From Perkinsus olseni (Eukaryota; Perkinsozoa; Perkinsida; Perkinsidae): a stretch of DNA of 64,000 nucleotides. A model generated the notes under the pieces. It was given only the letters and a program-made list of their open reading frames with translations, did not search any database and had not been told where the DNA came from. The DNA lies in the NCBI GenBank assembly GCA_013115135.1, contig JABANP010000019.1, forward strand, positions 62,001-126,000, in the 5' to 3' direction. Below are positions 48,968 to 62,121 of this stretch, piece after piece (the first letter of the stretch is position 1; each line of letters begins with the position of its first letter). The translations under genes and the position numbers were made by a program.

Positions 48968-51900
48968 TCACTCAGATGCCGACTCTCCAGCGGTAGTAGT
49001 TGCCAAGAGCTCCACGCTGTCATTTTCCGGGTCGTGGTAGACGTAGCGAGTTCTCTCCCGTCTATGGCCTCCGCTTCTTTGATATGCTCGGAGCAGCTTC
49101 CTGTGGTGCGGCGGGCAACAGCATCGACGGATTTGCTTCCACGCGTGTACCTTATATAACGAAAACATCTCCGAGGACATCTCTACAGCGTCGGCTGTCA
49201 CTTAAAAACGGAGCCCTAACGAAGAAGTCGAGTACACGCATCTTGGTCGCAAATATGGGAGTGATGCGAATGAGAGAAGATCGCGACCAGTCGACAGGAG
49301 TTCTATGTTGTGAGAATATCGTAAGCAGATAGATCGCTGGTGTTGAAGGCTCTTTAACCAATACTTACAGGTATCCAGCTCACAGCTGTTATTATGGCTA
49401 CTTTCCAAAGGAAACCGATCGAGAAAATGGTATCCAAGTCAAAGTAGGAGCGCAGGATGAACATAGAGTATACATAAATCACTATGCTCAACAACTCCGC
49501 CACGATCATCAGAGGGTGCCAGTTCGGATGGACCTGTTGAGGAGACGTCAACTCACTGATGATGAGACGCCCGCTGCACCGCTCACCTCAGAAGCTACAT
49601 TAAGCAGCTCGCTGATGACCAGAGACGTGAACGCAACGGCAACCAGAGAGCTCGTTATCAGCTCGTTGCCGAAAAGAATAACAGTGAGGACCATTATAGC
49701 GGAGCCCTGATAGATAGACTTCCACACCCATCCAAGGAACGCCTTGAGAGACATCTGCCGTCCACGGCGACTTATTGCATAAAGTTCAGGGTACTGGTAA
49801 ACGACCGTGTCCTCGAGGTCGGTGTATAGACATAGTGAAAACACAGGCGCTGTGGTATAGTATCTGAGCATGAGCACACCGTAGCGAGGAAGAGGGTAGG
49901 GGTTCCGCTCGTACGTGCTGTATCCAATCATTAGCCAGCCTTGGAATAGCGGCAAGGCAATGAAGTAGAACATCGCCGAGAAGATAACTTGCATAACGGC
50001 AATGACCAAACCACGATGAATAACGAAGAGAGACATTCGAGCTGACTGTAGATAACAATTTCGCCCATGCCACAGTAGGAGCCGATGCAAAGATCTGCAG
50101 AGTGGAGCTGTTGGGAGGAACTGAATACCATCAACCTACCGGAATTCTTGAATGCTAAAGTCAGCCGCAAGACTAGCTTGCATGCCCTCCTTTCCCACGA
50201 TGCCCACTCCGACGTCAGCTGCCTGGATCATACCTGGTGAGGAGAGTTCCATCAGGGCGGAGCGAAGCAACTCGGCTCACCAACGTCATTGCCGCCATCG
50301 CCGATTGCGAGTGTCCGCTGACCGTTATCATACCTGGCATCCACAGCTCAAGAGCGACACAGTAATGACAGGGTTCGCGGCACACGACGATTTCAGTCGA
50401 GAGAGCGACTCCAGGCACATGCGCGGTTATTCCATCGATGCAAGGAAGCTGAGGGTTACTTCTTGATAGCACGGACAACTTCCGACTTCTGCGAAGGACT
50501 GCAACGGCAGCATACCACTGCGGGAGCATCCTTAATCAGCTCCACGAACTCAGACGTGTACAGGCCCGCCGACAGCACCATTGCCAGGACCTGACGCGGC
50601 CGTCTCCATGTGCTACAGCCCGCTATCTTGTGACTCACCGTGCCATCAATAACAACAACCGTATCACTGAGCCCCTCCGACTTCGCGTTACGGGCCTCTC
50701 GAAGGTCTGACAGTGCGTCGATGGCGCTGTGCACCTGATAAGAACCATGAGTTTGAGACGCTGGCACGAGTGCTGTTCCTCCTGCCCAGTATTGATGAGC
50801 GAACCCCATTCTCACATGACTGGCCTCGAGCCGCAGCAGCGGCTGGTCCGGTGACTTCAGCGCAGTGGAAATAGCGATGCATATCGCCGTATCGATTTTG
50901 TCACCGGTCAACATCCATACCTTGACAGTCAACGAACGCTGCTCATTCGGTGACGACAGTTCGAGTACCTTAATTTTCGCAACTCGCAGGCTCTCGATAA
51001 CGGGGGCTACGTCATCCTGTAGCATATCTTCAACGCCAGTCAAGCATACCTTACACAGAATAGGTCCTATCAGCGGCCCTCGCGTATAGACTCACCAAAT
51101 CGAGGTTGGTCTCCAGATGACTATCCACTATTGCTGCCAGCTTATCTTCCCTCTGCTCACTCACGTCCAATGCCGCCTCTCTGTATGCGGCTTGAAACTC
51201 ATCACAAGACTCAGCCGTCATTCTCTTCAATGCAACCACCAGTGTCCTCAGACCTGCCCAAGGGACGCACTTTCTGACACCCCCTACCGTGGTCCTCGTG
51301 CTGTTCAGACGCCAAGGCACACTACTTGTCCTTACCATGGCGCGCATAGTCGTCTACGACGTCCTCCATGAAGGCGTTGTTGCTGTCATGGCCGGCTACC
51401 CGAGGTATCATCACTGAATCAGCTCCCCTTGATGAGATACACGTACTGACCCGATATCTGACGATACGTTACAGATGGCCTCAGGGCGATCAGGAAGATT
51501 GACAAATGAGCTTGGGGTTTGCCGTCCTCGATGCCGTACCACCCACCTCTTCCTTGACGATGATACCCATCCGTTTTCTGTCCGATGAGAAGGGAAAGCA
51601 TTCTATGATGTCGTACCGCAGTTGAGGCCTTCCAGTGATGTTCAGACACTCTAGTATCTGCAAAGAACGAGAGTTGGACCCGCTATCACAAAGATCCCAT
51701 ATTGGCTATCGCTATTACGATGGAATCATCATCCCTCCTTATAAGTTTGATTCCACATTCACGAGCGTACTTCACAAGAGCAGCCTCATCAGGGCTAGGC
51801 GCCTGCAGCGTCCACTCATCCGACCCCGCGGTCTCCACGGGAGTCACATTGTGACACAGTGCCAACGTCACCATGGCGGTGAGCAGCTCTGAACAACCCA

Positions 51901-54900
51901 CGGTCGGAAACGATCCGACCTTCTCCTAGCGAGCAATCAACTCACCCAGCCCTTGCGACTCCTCCTCTGTCTGCCCTCGTTGACCAGGTGACCGACCGAA
52001 GACTCCCGGACTAGGCCGAGCCGCTAAGATACGTCGAAGTACTCTTGTTATCATCTAACAGCAACAGGCCCTGTAGCGTTGTTGCACACACCATTGGCAA
52101 AAACAACAGCGGATGACGGAGCGCAGAGGACATCCTACCAAGGAGATTTGCTGTGTATCTGTGCCACTGCTGTATTCCCCCGCAGGAACTCTAAGCTTTT
52201 TGAAAAGCATATCGTTCTTAGTGAGAGTACCCGTCTTATCCGTCAACACGTAGTCGACTGTTCCAAGGTCCTGAGAGGGCCAGTCTCGAAGCCTGGAGCA
52301 GGAAGGAGCCACACGTACCTCCACAATGGCTGTGTTACGGGCCACAGTACCGGGTATCTTAGAGTCGTTACCAATCCTACTAGCATACAGTGTCTTAGCC
52401 ATATCAAGGTTAACACGAAGGGAGATCGGGATGATATACGACAAAAGAACGATGTACCTGCGAGGGAATGGCTACTGGCTCGCTGCTATTGGTGTGGGAG
52501 TGCGAGAAGGAGAATACTCAGAATACGTTGTGAGTGTATACTCACGATACTGCAAGGCGTAGAGAATCGTCGCAAATGACTCGAAGACGAGAAATGCGCT
52601 GTGGTTAAACGCGAAATTTCACAGGTAGCTAAGGCGGGCATGGCAGGCGCAGCCTCTGCGCCGCAGAAAACGGGAAGAAAGATCCCTGAATCCCCTGTCA
52701 TCCAACTTACCGTAAGAGAAAAATCCACCACTGTCCTCGAAGGCCACGACATAGCACCAACATGAACGACAAACCGATGAGGATTGCAAAACACACCTGA
52801 GTAGAGTACATCAAACCGAAGGATCCCAAAGTCGCGCACGCATACTGGCTTTACGGCGATACGGAATACCGGGCGACTCAGGCGGGCCAAAAATACGACG
52901 AACAATCCTTCGATACCATTAGCCCGTGGTGCTGACACCCACTATTGTACGAGACTTCTGTGAATCTACAGCCCAGGACACAAGATGCGATTACCCTCAG
53001 TTCTGCAAGGATATTCCTTCATATTCTTGCCACCAAGGCAATCATATACACCTTTGAGCCTTGTGGCACTTTATTGTTACCGTGAAAGAGCAGATATCAC
53101 GAAATTATAAATCTGGAGTACTCTCTATGCAACGTAATATGGTAATGTTCTTCGTCACGAAGACACAAATCACAGCGGACTACCTTAGCACAGAAGTCCA
53201 CTTGCTTGTCCAAGAGACATGTCTTGTCATCGGAGGCGTTATCATCATAGCTCATAACCGTACGACTGTCTACTCCAGTGTAGACCACCAAACCATACAC
53301 AGGACCATGCGTGACGACAGTGTTAGCCCAGAGGGTATTCTCAAGCCCTAAGGCTTCGCTCTTCACATCGCTGTCCTCTCCCAACTTGCGGAGGGACAGG
53401 CGGCCCAGGAACTTGTAGATGCTCATCTGGGGAGCCTCTACCCTGAAAGGTATAACAACCTGTCAAGGTGCGCGCCATGTCTATCGATTCCGCTGCCTTT
53501 GGCCGTATGAATCACGTGTCACGTATGAGTGTTGAATAGTAGGCGAGATAATTCTTTCAAAGGAAGATTCTGGTTCCCAAGTAATGATAGTTTCCAGCGC
53601 GGCCAGACATCGATAACTCCAATCCTCCTTCTACGATGCTAAGTCTACGCTCTCAATAGATCGATGATGGCGCCACCGGAGCGACTGTCCCTGCCGAACG
53701 CCCTAGCCACGGTTCATGCGCTTACTTCGCACATATCTGCACATCCCCACAGAGATCTCTCCAGCCCGCGAGGTCCTGGGTCAACGCTGGGGCTTTCCGC
53801 GGCTTCCAATCCTTCTCGCCATCCAACTGATCCGTTCCTGAAAACGAGCGTTTGTACTGTAAGAAAGTTAGAAGAGGCAAGGCGCTTGCCCCCCAACTGA
53901 GGACATCATAGACGCCAGGTGCGGTGGCCTATCGAATCGTGAATCCCCCAGGTCGCGGTCTCCTGGCCATACAGGGATCCCTAGCTCGGAACTTCACTTA
54001 CTGATGTAGGTTTGGCCATCCTTTGACCCTTCCTGCTCCCCGAACTCCGTCCGCAGTAATATCATATCGGCTGGGACTCGTTCGTTCGTAAGAACCTGAC
54101 TCGAACTCCCACAGTCCCCCCATCTCCTAGTTGTCGCGCGCCACGAAATTCCTACCTGGAGAACATCTCCAACTTTAATATCGGCGCTTGCCACCTTTTC
54201 GAGGTCCCCAATGGCTGTGTTGACCCTGGTGTATTTCTTACTGTTCACTGCCTTATCGCGACGCCACCTGAACATCGCCGACCATGTACAGCCCATGACG
54301 CTTTGGACGGCACGTCGGTGAAAGTCGCGACACAACATCAAAAATTCGCCCACCGAAGGGACGACGTACTCGCGGCCAATATGAGTGTACAAAGTTTGTA
54401 CTACAAACCGCGGGACGACAAAGACGGCAAGAAAACCTCATTCGACGCCTGCAATCGGGTCGAGTCCGCAATATGAAGCAGCTACCGTTTGATATCGTCA
54501 CTCGCTTCCTTCAACATAGTGCACATGAGAACAAATACGAGAGGTCCAATATAGGTGAACATGGGGCCGACCTAAGAAGGAGCCAGAGCGTCTGGACGCA
54601 GCGTCCTGAATGAGGCATGACCCTACCCGTAGTGGTGGTAGGGACTGCGTGACAGCCAGGACGAGGAAGAAAAAGTTGAAGAAGAACTTGAACTGCTGGG
54701 CGAAGACCATTGGCACGAACGACATAATCGTGTACTTGGTGCTGGCCACAACATTCGAGACTTTCCGGAGGAACTGAGAGGACGACCCTAACAGCTCAGA
54801 GCCACCCGAAGAATGCAAGACGTTGGGTGATACTTCACACCGCTCACCTTCATCTCGCCGTCCTCATCAATAACGATCGGCCTATTAGTTCGTCGATCGT

Positions 54901-55117
54901 CAGCACGCACCAGTCGAAAGCCTGTCTCCTTGACCTTCCTTCTGGGGCACAGGCACCTGCACAGCCGCTGACAGCAGCCATCCCTCTGCACCATGGCCGG
55001 GTCCACGAAGTCCGCACTGGGGCCTTCATAGACGCTGTCGGAATCATCGTCATCAGAGGCCTCCTCGATGTCGATATCGGACTCTTGCCGTACGTACCCG
55101 TGAGGCGTTGATGGCAT
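48968..55117 (-). CDS. P4-type phospholipid flippase, Neo1/ATP9-like
   Basis: P4-ATPases flip aminophospholipids to the cytosolic leaflet. The ATG at 55115-55117 opens an acidic N-terminus ([17 protein letters not shown]) and a Cys cluster. The first TM pair follows [20 protein letters not shown] and [20 protein letters not shown]. The actuator region includes [11 protein letters not shown] and [11 protein letters not shown]. The phosphorylation site is [13 protein letters not shown] (about 52235-52275). Nucleotide-binding parts are [15 protein letters not shown] and [13 protein letters not shown]; the P domain has [13 protein letters not shown] and [11 protein letters not shown]. The C-terminal helices ([36 protein letters not shown]) and the [11 protein letters not shown] context are closest to ATP9/Neo1, which work without a CDC50 subunit. 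More than ten introns of about 45-60 nt interrupt it. The stop is TGA at 48968-48970. Confidence 0.93.
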
Positions 55118-55200
55118 CAGAGCAAGCTAGAAGCGAGTCGATTGAGGAACTGTGGCAACACAACAACAGCCATACTGTAAAGCACGCTATGATACTTCCT

Positions 55201-58200
55201 CTACTGGACTCCCTTCCTTCTCCCTCCAGCCTCGTCTACTGCTTTGCTGGCCTGCCGCTGACCGTCCTGCTCGAGGTACAGGCTCAAAGCGAACACAATA
55301 TCCCGTCGTATAGCCTCCCGGCACTTCTCCACCTTCTCCACCACCTCAGTGGAGCCCATGACACCAGCAGCCTTACCCAGCCGTCTGAACAGCTCATCAC
55401 ATCGCTGGATGCTCCTGACCACCGCCCCTTCCTGCAGCGGCTTATCTCCAGGCTTCCACAGCGAATAATAAACCTCCTCATCCTCCTTGCTCTGGATCGG
55501 TTCCGCCGTCATCAGCTCAGCGAAAGGCACCCCTTTAGCCCAGGCATACGCCAACGGTGCGATACCCAGACACAGTTGTTTATCGAACTCCGTCCAGTCC
55601 GTCTCGACCCTCTCCTTCGTCAAGATCTCCGCTACCTTACCGTGAGTCTCCATGGCTTGCTCCAGCAGCTTCACAGTCTCCGGCGGGAGGAGAGCCTCTG
55701 CCGCCTCGTGCGACATCTGCGACACTCCCGAATCACAGGCGAAGCAACACACCAACGCCACACAAGACGGTACATCGGCTTCACCGAACTCGTTGCGGAA
55801 TAGCAACTCAGTAAGAGTAAGCTCGTCCCCTAAAACCAGCTCACTGGCCGCTCTTCCCTTCAACGTTATCTGCATAGTATCCTTATCAAGTTCGCCTAAA
55901 TCCACCAGCACTCTCGGAGCATCCGCTCTCGAGCCGGTGCAAGATACAAAGATGAGTCATCAATCTTGAACTCAAGGTCCTCGATATCGCCCTCAATCTG
56001 CCCCTCCTCGACAACCAAATCAAAGTGCTCCTGCCGTAGATGGCACCGATGGCATTTGCTCTTCATCTTAGCCTTGGTCAGATCCTTAACGCCTATCAAC
56101 GTGTCAAAGTACTCAGTTTGAATCTGTTTCAGATTCTTGCCCAGCTCCAAGGGCTCATCGAACTGCCCCGCGTCCTCACATCGCCGCATTTCTCTTGCCA
56201 ACCCGAAGGCATCCGAAAAGTCCACTCCATTGGGCAGAGCGTGATTGGTGACCAACAGCAAGCCGGACTTCACTGGAAGGTTCTTGATTCTCACAGTGTA
56301 TCCGCTGTCCCCAGCTGGACTGCTACCGGGAACTGGTTTCCTCAACACTACTAATACGTCAACAGTAGCGACCACCGAGGTGCTCATCGAGGGTGGGCTC
56401 GACCCCAAGATCACCGCTGGTGACGACGCCTTTATGTCTGGCAGGCTCCAAACCATGACCAGACGCCCTCGGCAGAAGACCTTCTTGTGATCAGTATTGA
56501 ACAGTGTGCCGTACAAGTCGCTGGCCATATGCCGCGACTTCAACTCCAACTTGGCGTATCTGTGCATATCCTCCTCGCCCAGCACACACTCCAGTTTCGG
56601 CAAGTCGCCTTGCCTCTTCTTCAACCTCAGGAGGTCTCGCCTCGCCGTTGGCAGCTGCATCGCCCGGGCGTTCTCCAGATACGATCGGCTCATCAAGTCC
56701 TCCGCCTTCCAATGAGTCAGCTTAGCCATTTGCAGTAGCATCTGGAAGGTCAGTTTGAACTGACTCTGCAGCGGGGTATGCTTGCTCGTCATCGTAGTAG
56801 TCAAGGCCTTGAGGTCAGGCAACTCATCAGCGGCCAAAACACATACACATTACCAACGCTATCGAGGCCTCTTCTCCCCGCTCGACCGGACATCTGAGTG
56901 TACTCGGTCGGCAGCAGATAGCGGAACTTGGACCCGTCATGTTTCCGTATTGAAGAGAAGATAACCGATCGCGCAGGCATGTTGACACCCATAGCGAAGG
57001 TTTCAGTAGCGAAAAGGACCTTGATGTGGCCGCGCGAGAATAGAATTTCCACAGCCTCCTTGACAATCGGGAGCAAACCACCATGATGAACTCCAATGCC
57101 TCTCAAGGCTAAGTCCGTCACGGCCTGAATCTGAGGCAGGTCCCGATCGGTCTCATCCAGCTTAGAGAAAGATTCCTTCAGAAACACATGTACTTTAGAC
57201 CGTTCAGCGCTGCCACTAAGCAGGTCCAGGTGCGGCATGCCCATAGCGTATCTTTCACAGCGCACTCGGGAGAACACGAAGACCGTGGCAGGCAACTTGT
57301 CGTCGGCTTCCAATGCCTTGATCATTCCTTGCAACTTCTGTGTCTCGAGTCTAATCTTGGACTCTCCCGTCAACGGTTGTTTCGGCGCCGGACCACGATG
57401 GGCTCCCTTCCCCTTCCCCTTCCCCTTGCCCTTCCCTTTTCCTTTCCCCTTGCCCTTCCCAGCCACCTGCTTAGCATTAGGCGGCGGAGCCTCCGCGGCT
57501 CTTATTTCGTCGTATCTAAGATGAATGGGGGAAATTCGGAACGGCAAACTGGGAAGCTAGAAAAATTCGATCGAATGCAACCGAGCTTCATACGGTTGGA
57601 GAAGACATTTTTGACGTTACGAGAACTACGAGGGGGTAAACTGAGGAAGGCAGGTCATAGCTAAGTTGCCTGTGCTCACGCTAACAGTTTCATGAAACAA
57701 CTATCGGATAGTTGATTCATGAAACTAACTAGTTCTGGATAGTTACTATCCGTAAGTCAATTGACTTATAATCATTCGCAGCATAGTTGGGTTCAACGCC
57801 CGAAAAACTACACTATGGTTCTTCTCAGGCGAATGAAGCATACTAGAGAACTTGGCTCCACTTATGAGGAATACCACCACAGCCCATGGCAGTACTCAGG
57901 CGATGTGACCAAATCCATTACATCTTCCTATATGCTGCCGTATTGAAGACTCCCTTGTTGTCCATGAGTAGATAGGGCTTATCCTTCCACCATAGATAGT
58001 GACATAATGGCGTTGGCCTGTACGCAGTACTCACAGTATACACAGTACGCTGCTTCGTTCGGCCCACCCAATCCGCGAATTCGCGATAATTTGGTACTGT
58101 GGCCGACAGCATCACCATTGGAACCTGCCCATCAAGACAGATCGGTTTCTGACTCCAATCGTCCCAGTATTGATGTTTCGACGGCGGGTTACCTTGAACC

Positions 58201-60294
58201 GTATACAACTGACTAGCAAGGCGAAACAATAATAATACTCCAGCGAGGATCGGATAATGGTAATATTATAGCCTCTCAAATACATTGATGATACTACTCC
58301 CGCTGTTCGCCAGCGTCTCAACTCAAGGGACTAGGTCTGTACTACACCCACAGGTCGACTCTCCAGTAGCGGTTGCGATATTTTGAGGTTCAACCAAAAC
58401 TCGTGATGGCATTTTCAAGCGTTTTTCGAGTATGTGCATCGAATTCGACAGCAGCCATGTACCCGGAGGAGCGGTAAACGTAACCCCACTCACATCTGGC
58501 GGCATGAGTATGATGCACTCCTCCCAGACGACTCCTCGATCAGGGTCGTTTACGAAGTGTACTTCATCGAATATGACCGTCTTGATATTGGCTAGGCTCT
58601 CATCTTTCCTATACAGCATCGTTCGTAGAATCTCCGTAGTCATGATAACGACATTTGCCTACAACAACGACAGCATAACTTAGGGCAGGAATTAGACTTC
58701 TCCGAGGAGCAACGCTTCAAAGATGCCAATCGCATAGGAAGTAGTCGGGCTGTAAATGGTTATGGGGCCAGCGCACTTGCTCCAGCTATTAAGTTCATGT
58801 GCGCTACAAGTCAAGGAACTGCGTGTTCACACTGGGAGAGCTCGTCGGTCGAGAGGGAGAGTTTCTTACCAGCGGGTTGATTGAGACATCACCGGTGATA
58901 ACACCGACCGAGTCGAACTTCTCCGTGAACTCCCTGTATTTTTGGTTGCTCAGGGCCTTAATCGGAGACGTGTATATCGCCCTGCCACCCTGCTTGATGG
59001 CATTAGCTATCGCATATCTGACATTGGAGCAGAGTCCTGTCAGACGACCCAGGTTCAACCCCACGCGCTAGCATTTCTCTGTCGCCGCATCCATCCAGAG
59101 AAATGACTACACAAATCTCACGACCCAGTCCACCAGTATCACGATGACTTCCTTCGCTGTGCGCGCAGAGCGTATCTTCCCAAGGTCCTACTCAGCTACG
59201 GCAGTCTTGCCTGCGCTCGTATGGGCGGCGACGAAGACGCTGTCCCCATGCGAGACTCGCAGCACAGCTCTCTTCTGGAAGTCATCCAGCTCGAAGGGGA
59301 ACTCCATCGCTGGAGGGCCCAACTCTTCGCGGAAGTTCGTTACATCGGTATCTGCCGCAGGTGCGTTATGAAATGTATGAGAGTAAACAGAAACATTAGA
59401 ATATCCTTGGCTGACGCTAGCTCAAACGATGATCGAAGATATCTAGATATCAATCATATATTGCTATGTGGTGGCCTTGTATAGTTTTACGCCCTCCCCA
59501 CTACCGATTGCGGCATCCAGTAGCGGTCCTAGGAGCATAGTACACTAAGACGGCGAAGCCAGGGAGCCCAAAACAACATATTGGGAACTCCAATATCTTC
59601 CTCGATGCGCAAACAGAGAATACTAAATCGCATCACAACCACCAGGAACTCCTCCGCCCAGTACTACTGTCATCCGACTTCGCCCAGTGTACGCGTATCT
59701 TGCCATTCGACGGCTTCACAGGTCGTGGTGGAGGGGCGCAGGCTCATCCTCGGGCAACTCACTTATGTCGCTCTGACAACAGGACAGGATCAGGCAACAG
59801 CATGCACGACCCGGACTTTGCACAGCAAAATATGACACTTCGGACGTGAAAGCGCATATCCACGGGTCGATCTTTGATGAACCCAGCAGAGTGCGCCCGA
59901 AAAGAGAGAGTCAGCTACTACTGACGCAGTAGTACTGGGTCTCTGGTCTTCCCAGAAGACCCTTCTGCCCGACTACAGGCTAGAAAATCAACAAAGATGA
60001 GATCTCCCGACTGTGCTCCTGCATTCGCAGTCCGGCACGCCAACGCTATCAGAAATTTCGAGGTGAAACTCAATTTGACGAAGAGCCGGGTAGGTCTGCT
60101 GGCACCGTCAAAGTTCTACTACTATCACGAGCAATAGTCCCCTACCACACTACCTCATCGTCATCGTCATCCTCGTCATCCGTGTATTCACTTTCATCAT
60201 CAGTGGTGTAGTCGGATGTCTCCGAGTCGCTACTCGAGCCAGCATAGATGTTGCTCAGCAGACCACCGGTAGTCGAGGGCGAAGAGAGGGACAT
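55201..60294 (-). CDS. SKI2: SKI2-type DExH RNA helicase
   Basis: SKI2 unwinds mRNA and feeds it to the cytoplasmic exosome. The ATG at 60292-60294 begins [17 protein letters not shown] followed by an acidic run. Motifs in order: Q-like [14 protein letters not shown], Walker [14 protein letters not shown] (about 59180-59230), [28 protein letters not shown], the DEVH box FDEVHFVND (about 58560), [18 protein letters not shown] then [41 protein letters not shown] (about 56880), a long helical arch-like region, and the DSHCT C-terminus ([20 protein letters not shown]) ending at 55201-55203. [10 protein letters not shown] favours SKI2 over MTR4. A (GK)n tract of about ten repeats lies between the RecA domains (57400-57465). 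The P4-ATPase start codon is only 83 bp downstream. Confidence 0.93.
57400..57465 (-). repeat. Six-base minisatellite encoding Gly-Lys repeats in SKI2
   Basis: CCTTCC/CCTTGC hexamers on the plus strand encode about ten GK dipeptides on the minus strand. The position, after HYLWW..KGVF and before [12 protein letters not shown], is where SKI2/MTR4 proteins carry variable basic linkers. Confidence 0.85.
57686..57727. repeat. Nested inverted repeat in a SKI2 intron
   Basis: The outer arms AGTTTCATGAA / TTCATGAAACT enclose an inner palindrome AACTATC-G-GATAGTT. The surrounding DNA (57670-57780) repeats the GATAGTT and ACTATCC words. Confidence 0.75.
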
Positions 60295-62121
60295 TATCGC
60301 ACTACTATACTCCCTTCATATGCCGTATCTTCCGACAGGCCAGCCCTGCCTCAGAAGAAGCTGAGGTCCGACTAAAACACTTGCGCCCCGAAAAAAATGA
60401 ATGACCTAGCGCATTCCATCGACGCAAGTCGTATTGTAAGTAGCGGCAAGAAGATATCTCACCCCGTCCCATAGTGAACTAAGTTAACTCAAGATTTGCT
60501 CACACGGACAGAGACCTGTGTCTAAACGATACGGCAGTGTCGCTACTGCAAATCGGTGATGACCAATAATAGGGAATGTCAGATACCCCGAGCATCAACC
60601 ACCACGCAATCATCATCAACCGATTGGAAGAAGTGTGGTATTGTAGACGGGAGAGAGACATCCCTCAGACGTTTGAGCAGTGTGAGTGTGGTATTGGTAG
60701 TGGTTGTAGCAGCAACAGCAGGCCTAGCGCCTTGTGAGTACTATAAACGACGACTACGACGACGTTTCCACAAAAACAACAACAGCGACAATAACGAAGA
60801 CGACGACGAGAGGAAAAAGGACTACGACTAGGACACAGACGACGAGAGATGACGAACGACTACTGCCTCAAGTACTATTACCGTGATCATAAGTTGTAAG
60901 TGCAGCAGCAGCAGACACTGTGAGAGCACTACTAACGACCGTAATCTATTTTACAGTCTGCAATAAATAATAATAGGAAACAGGGGGGAGCAGTAGTATT
61001 AGTAGGATGCTACATTCTCTAATAGAAAACTACCACTTCAACGGTACCCAGGAGGAGCACCAATGACAGGCGAAGCGGAAGAGAGTCCCTCACGACGCCT
61101 CGAACTGGTGGCAGTGCGTTGCCAAAGGAATCTTCAGCTCGTCATGGTGATCCTCAAGGTTATAAGATGCGTCTCCACCTCCTGACGCACGGAAAAATCG
61201 CAGAGGAAATAAGAATTTCCGCAGCCCGAGTTGTTGATGCAACGGCAATAGCATCACTGAATAATATTTGCCTGGTACAGCAAGGTACCACCACCGACCA
61301 TTGACAGGGTAGTAGCAAAAATAGTAGTTGAGTCGAATTCACTTTACCATCAACATCATCATCGCCGCTTACTACATACTACTGCTCTGAGAATACAGAA
61401 AAGGGAATCCATTATCATCGTGGGGTATATTATGATGGACTCGGTCGCTGATAGAATCGCATAAAATTACTATAAGCACAGAAATGCAACCGCTGGGGAG
61501 TAGACGACGGCAACAACAGATATCGCCAACGAGTGGCGTGAATGATAATCTCACCAACCTTGCAGCAGCAACGTCTCTCCTATTGATAGATCAAGGAGGT
61601 CCAGACGACCCTCTTATACAGCGCATCCACAATAGGAAGAGCAACAGCAGCCACCCGGACAATAATAATACTGAATAGGCCCGCAATAGAGGCATACGTG
61701 TCACCACCATGAGAGTGGCCATTATCAGCATTCAAGACCGTTTATCGGCCTTTAGGGAGTTTACCTCAACGACGGTAGCAGCAATGGTCACAGCAGAATG
61801 TTCTTCCTCATGAGAAGACGGGAATGGTGCGGTATTAGCAGTGGGTATAATGGGCGAGCGTACAAGGGAGCCTAGCTCTACTAAAACTCACCCTACAATA
61901 ATCAATAGGTCAACAGCAGAAATGGTGATGACCAAACGGCAGTGATCCAGCGGCAATAGCGATAAAATGTAGGCATGAAAGAGGGAACCTTCGGGAGGAT
62001 AGGTAAATAATGATATGCGCCACGCGCGCGCCCTTCTGATCGATTTTATACTGCCTCTCATCCAGTCGAATAGAAATCGTACGCAGTAGAGGGGCGCGGC
62101 GCAGTAGTTAAGAATGAGCGC
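60295..62121. other. Gene-free region with A/C-rich cryptic simple sequence
   Basis: The plus strand is rich in CAA, CAG and GAC triplets (for example CAACAACAGCGACAATAACG near 60775, GCAGCAGCAGCAGAC near 60902). It is the reverse-complement type of the 16.9-18.3 kb region. A 91-codon plus ORF at 60556-60831 has the repeat composition and is not called. Confidence 0.6.

Noticed and set aside
60556..60831. Plus ORF with one hydrophobic segment
   Set aside because: Its residues follow from CAA/GAC simple sequence and no splice signals or conserved features support it.
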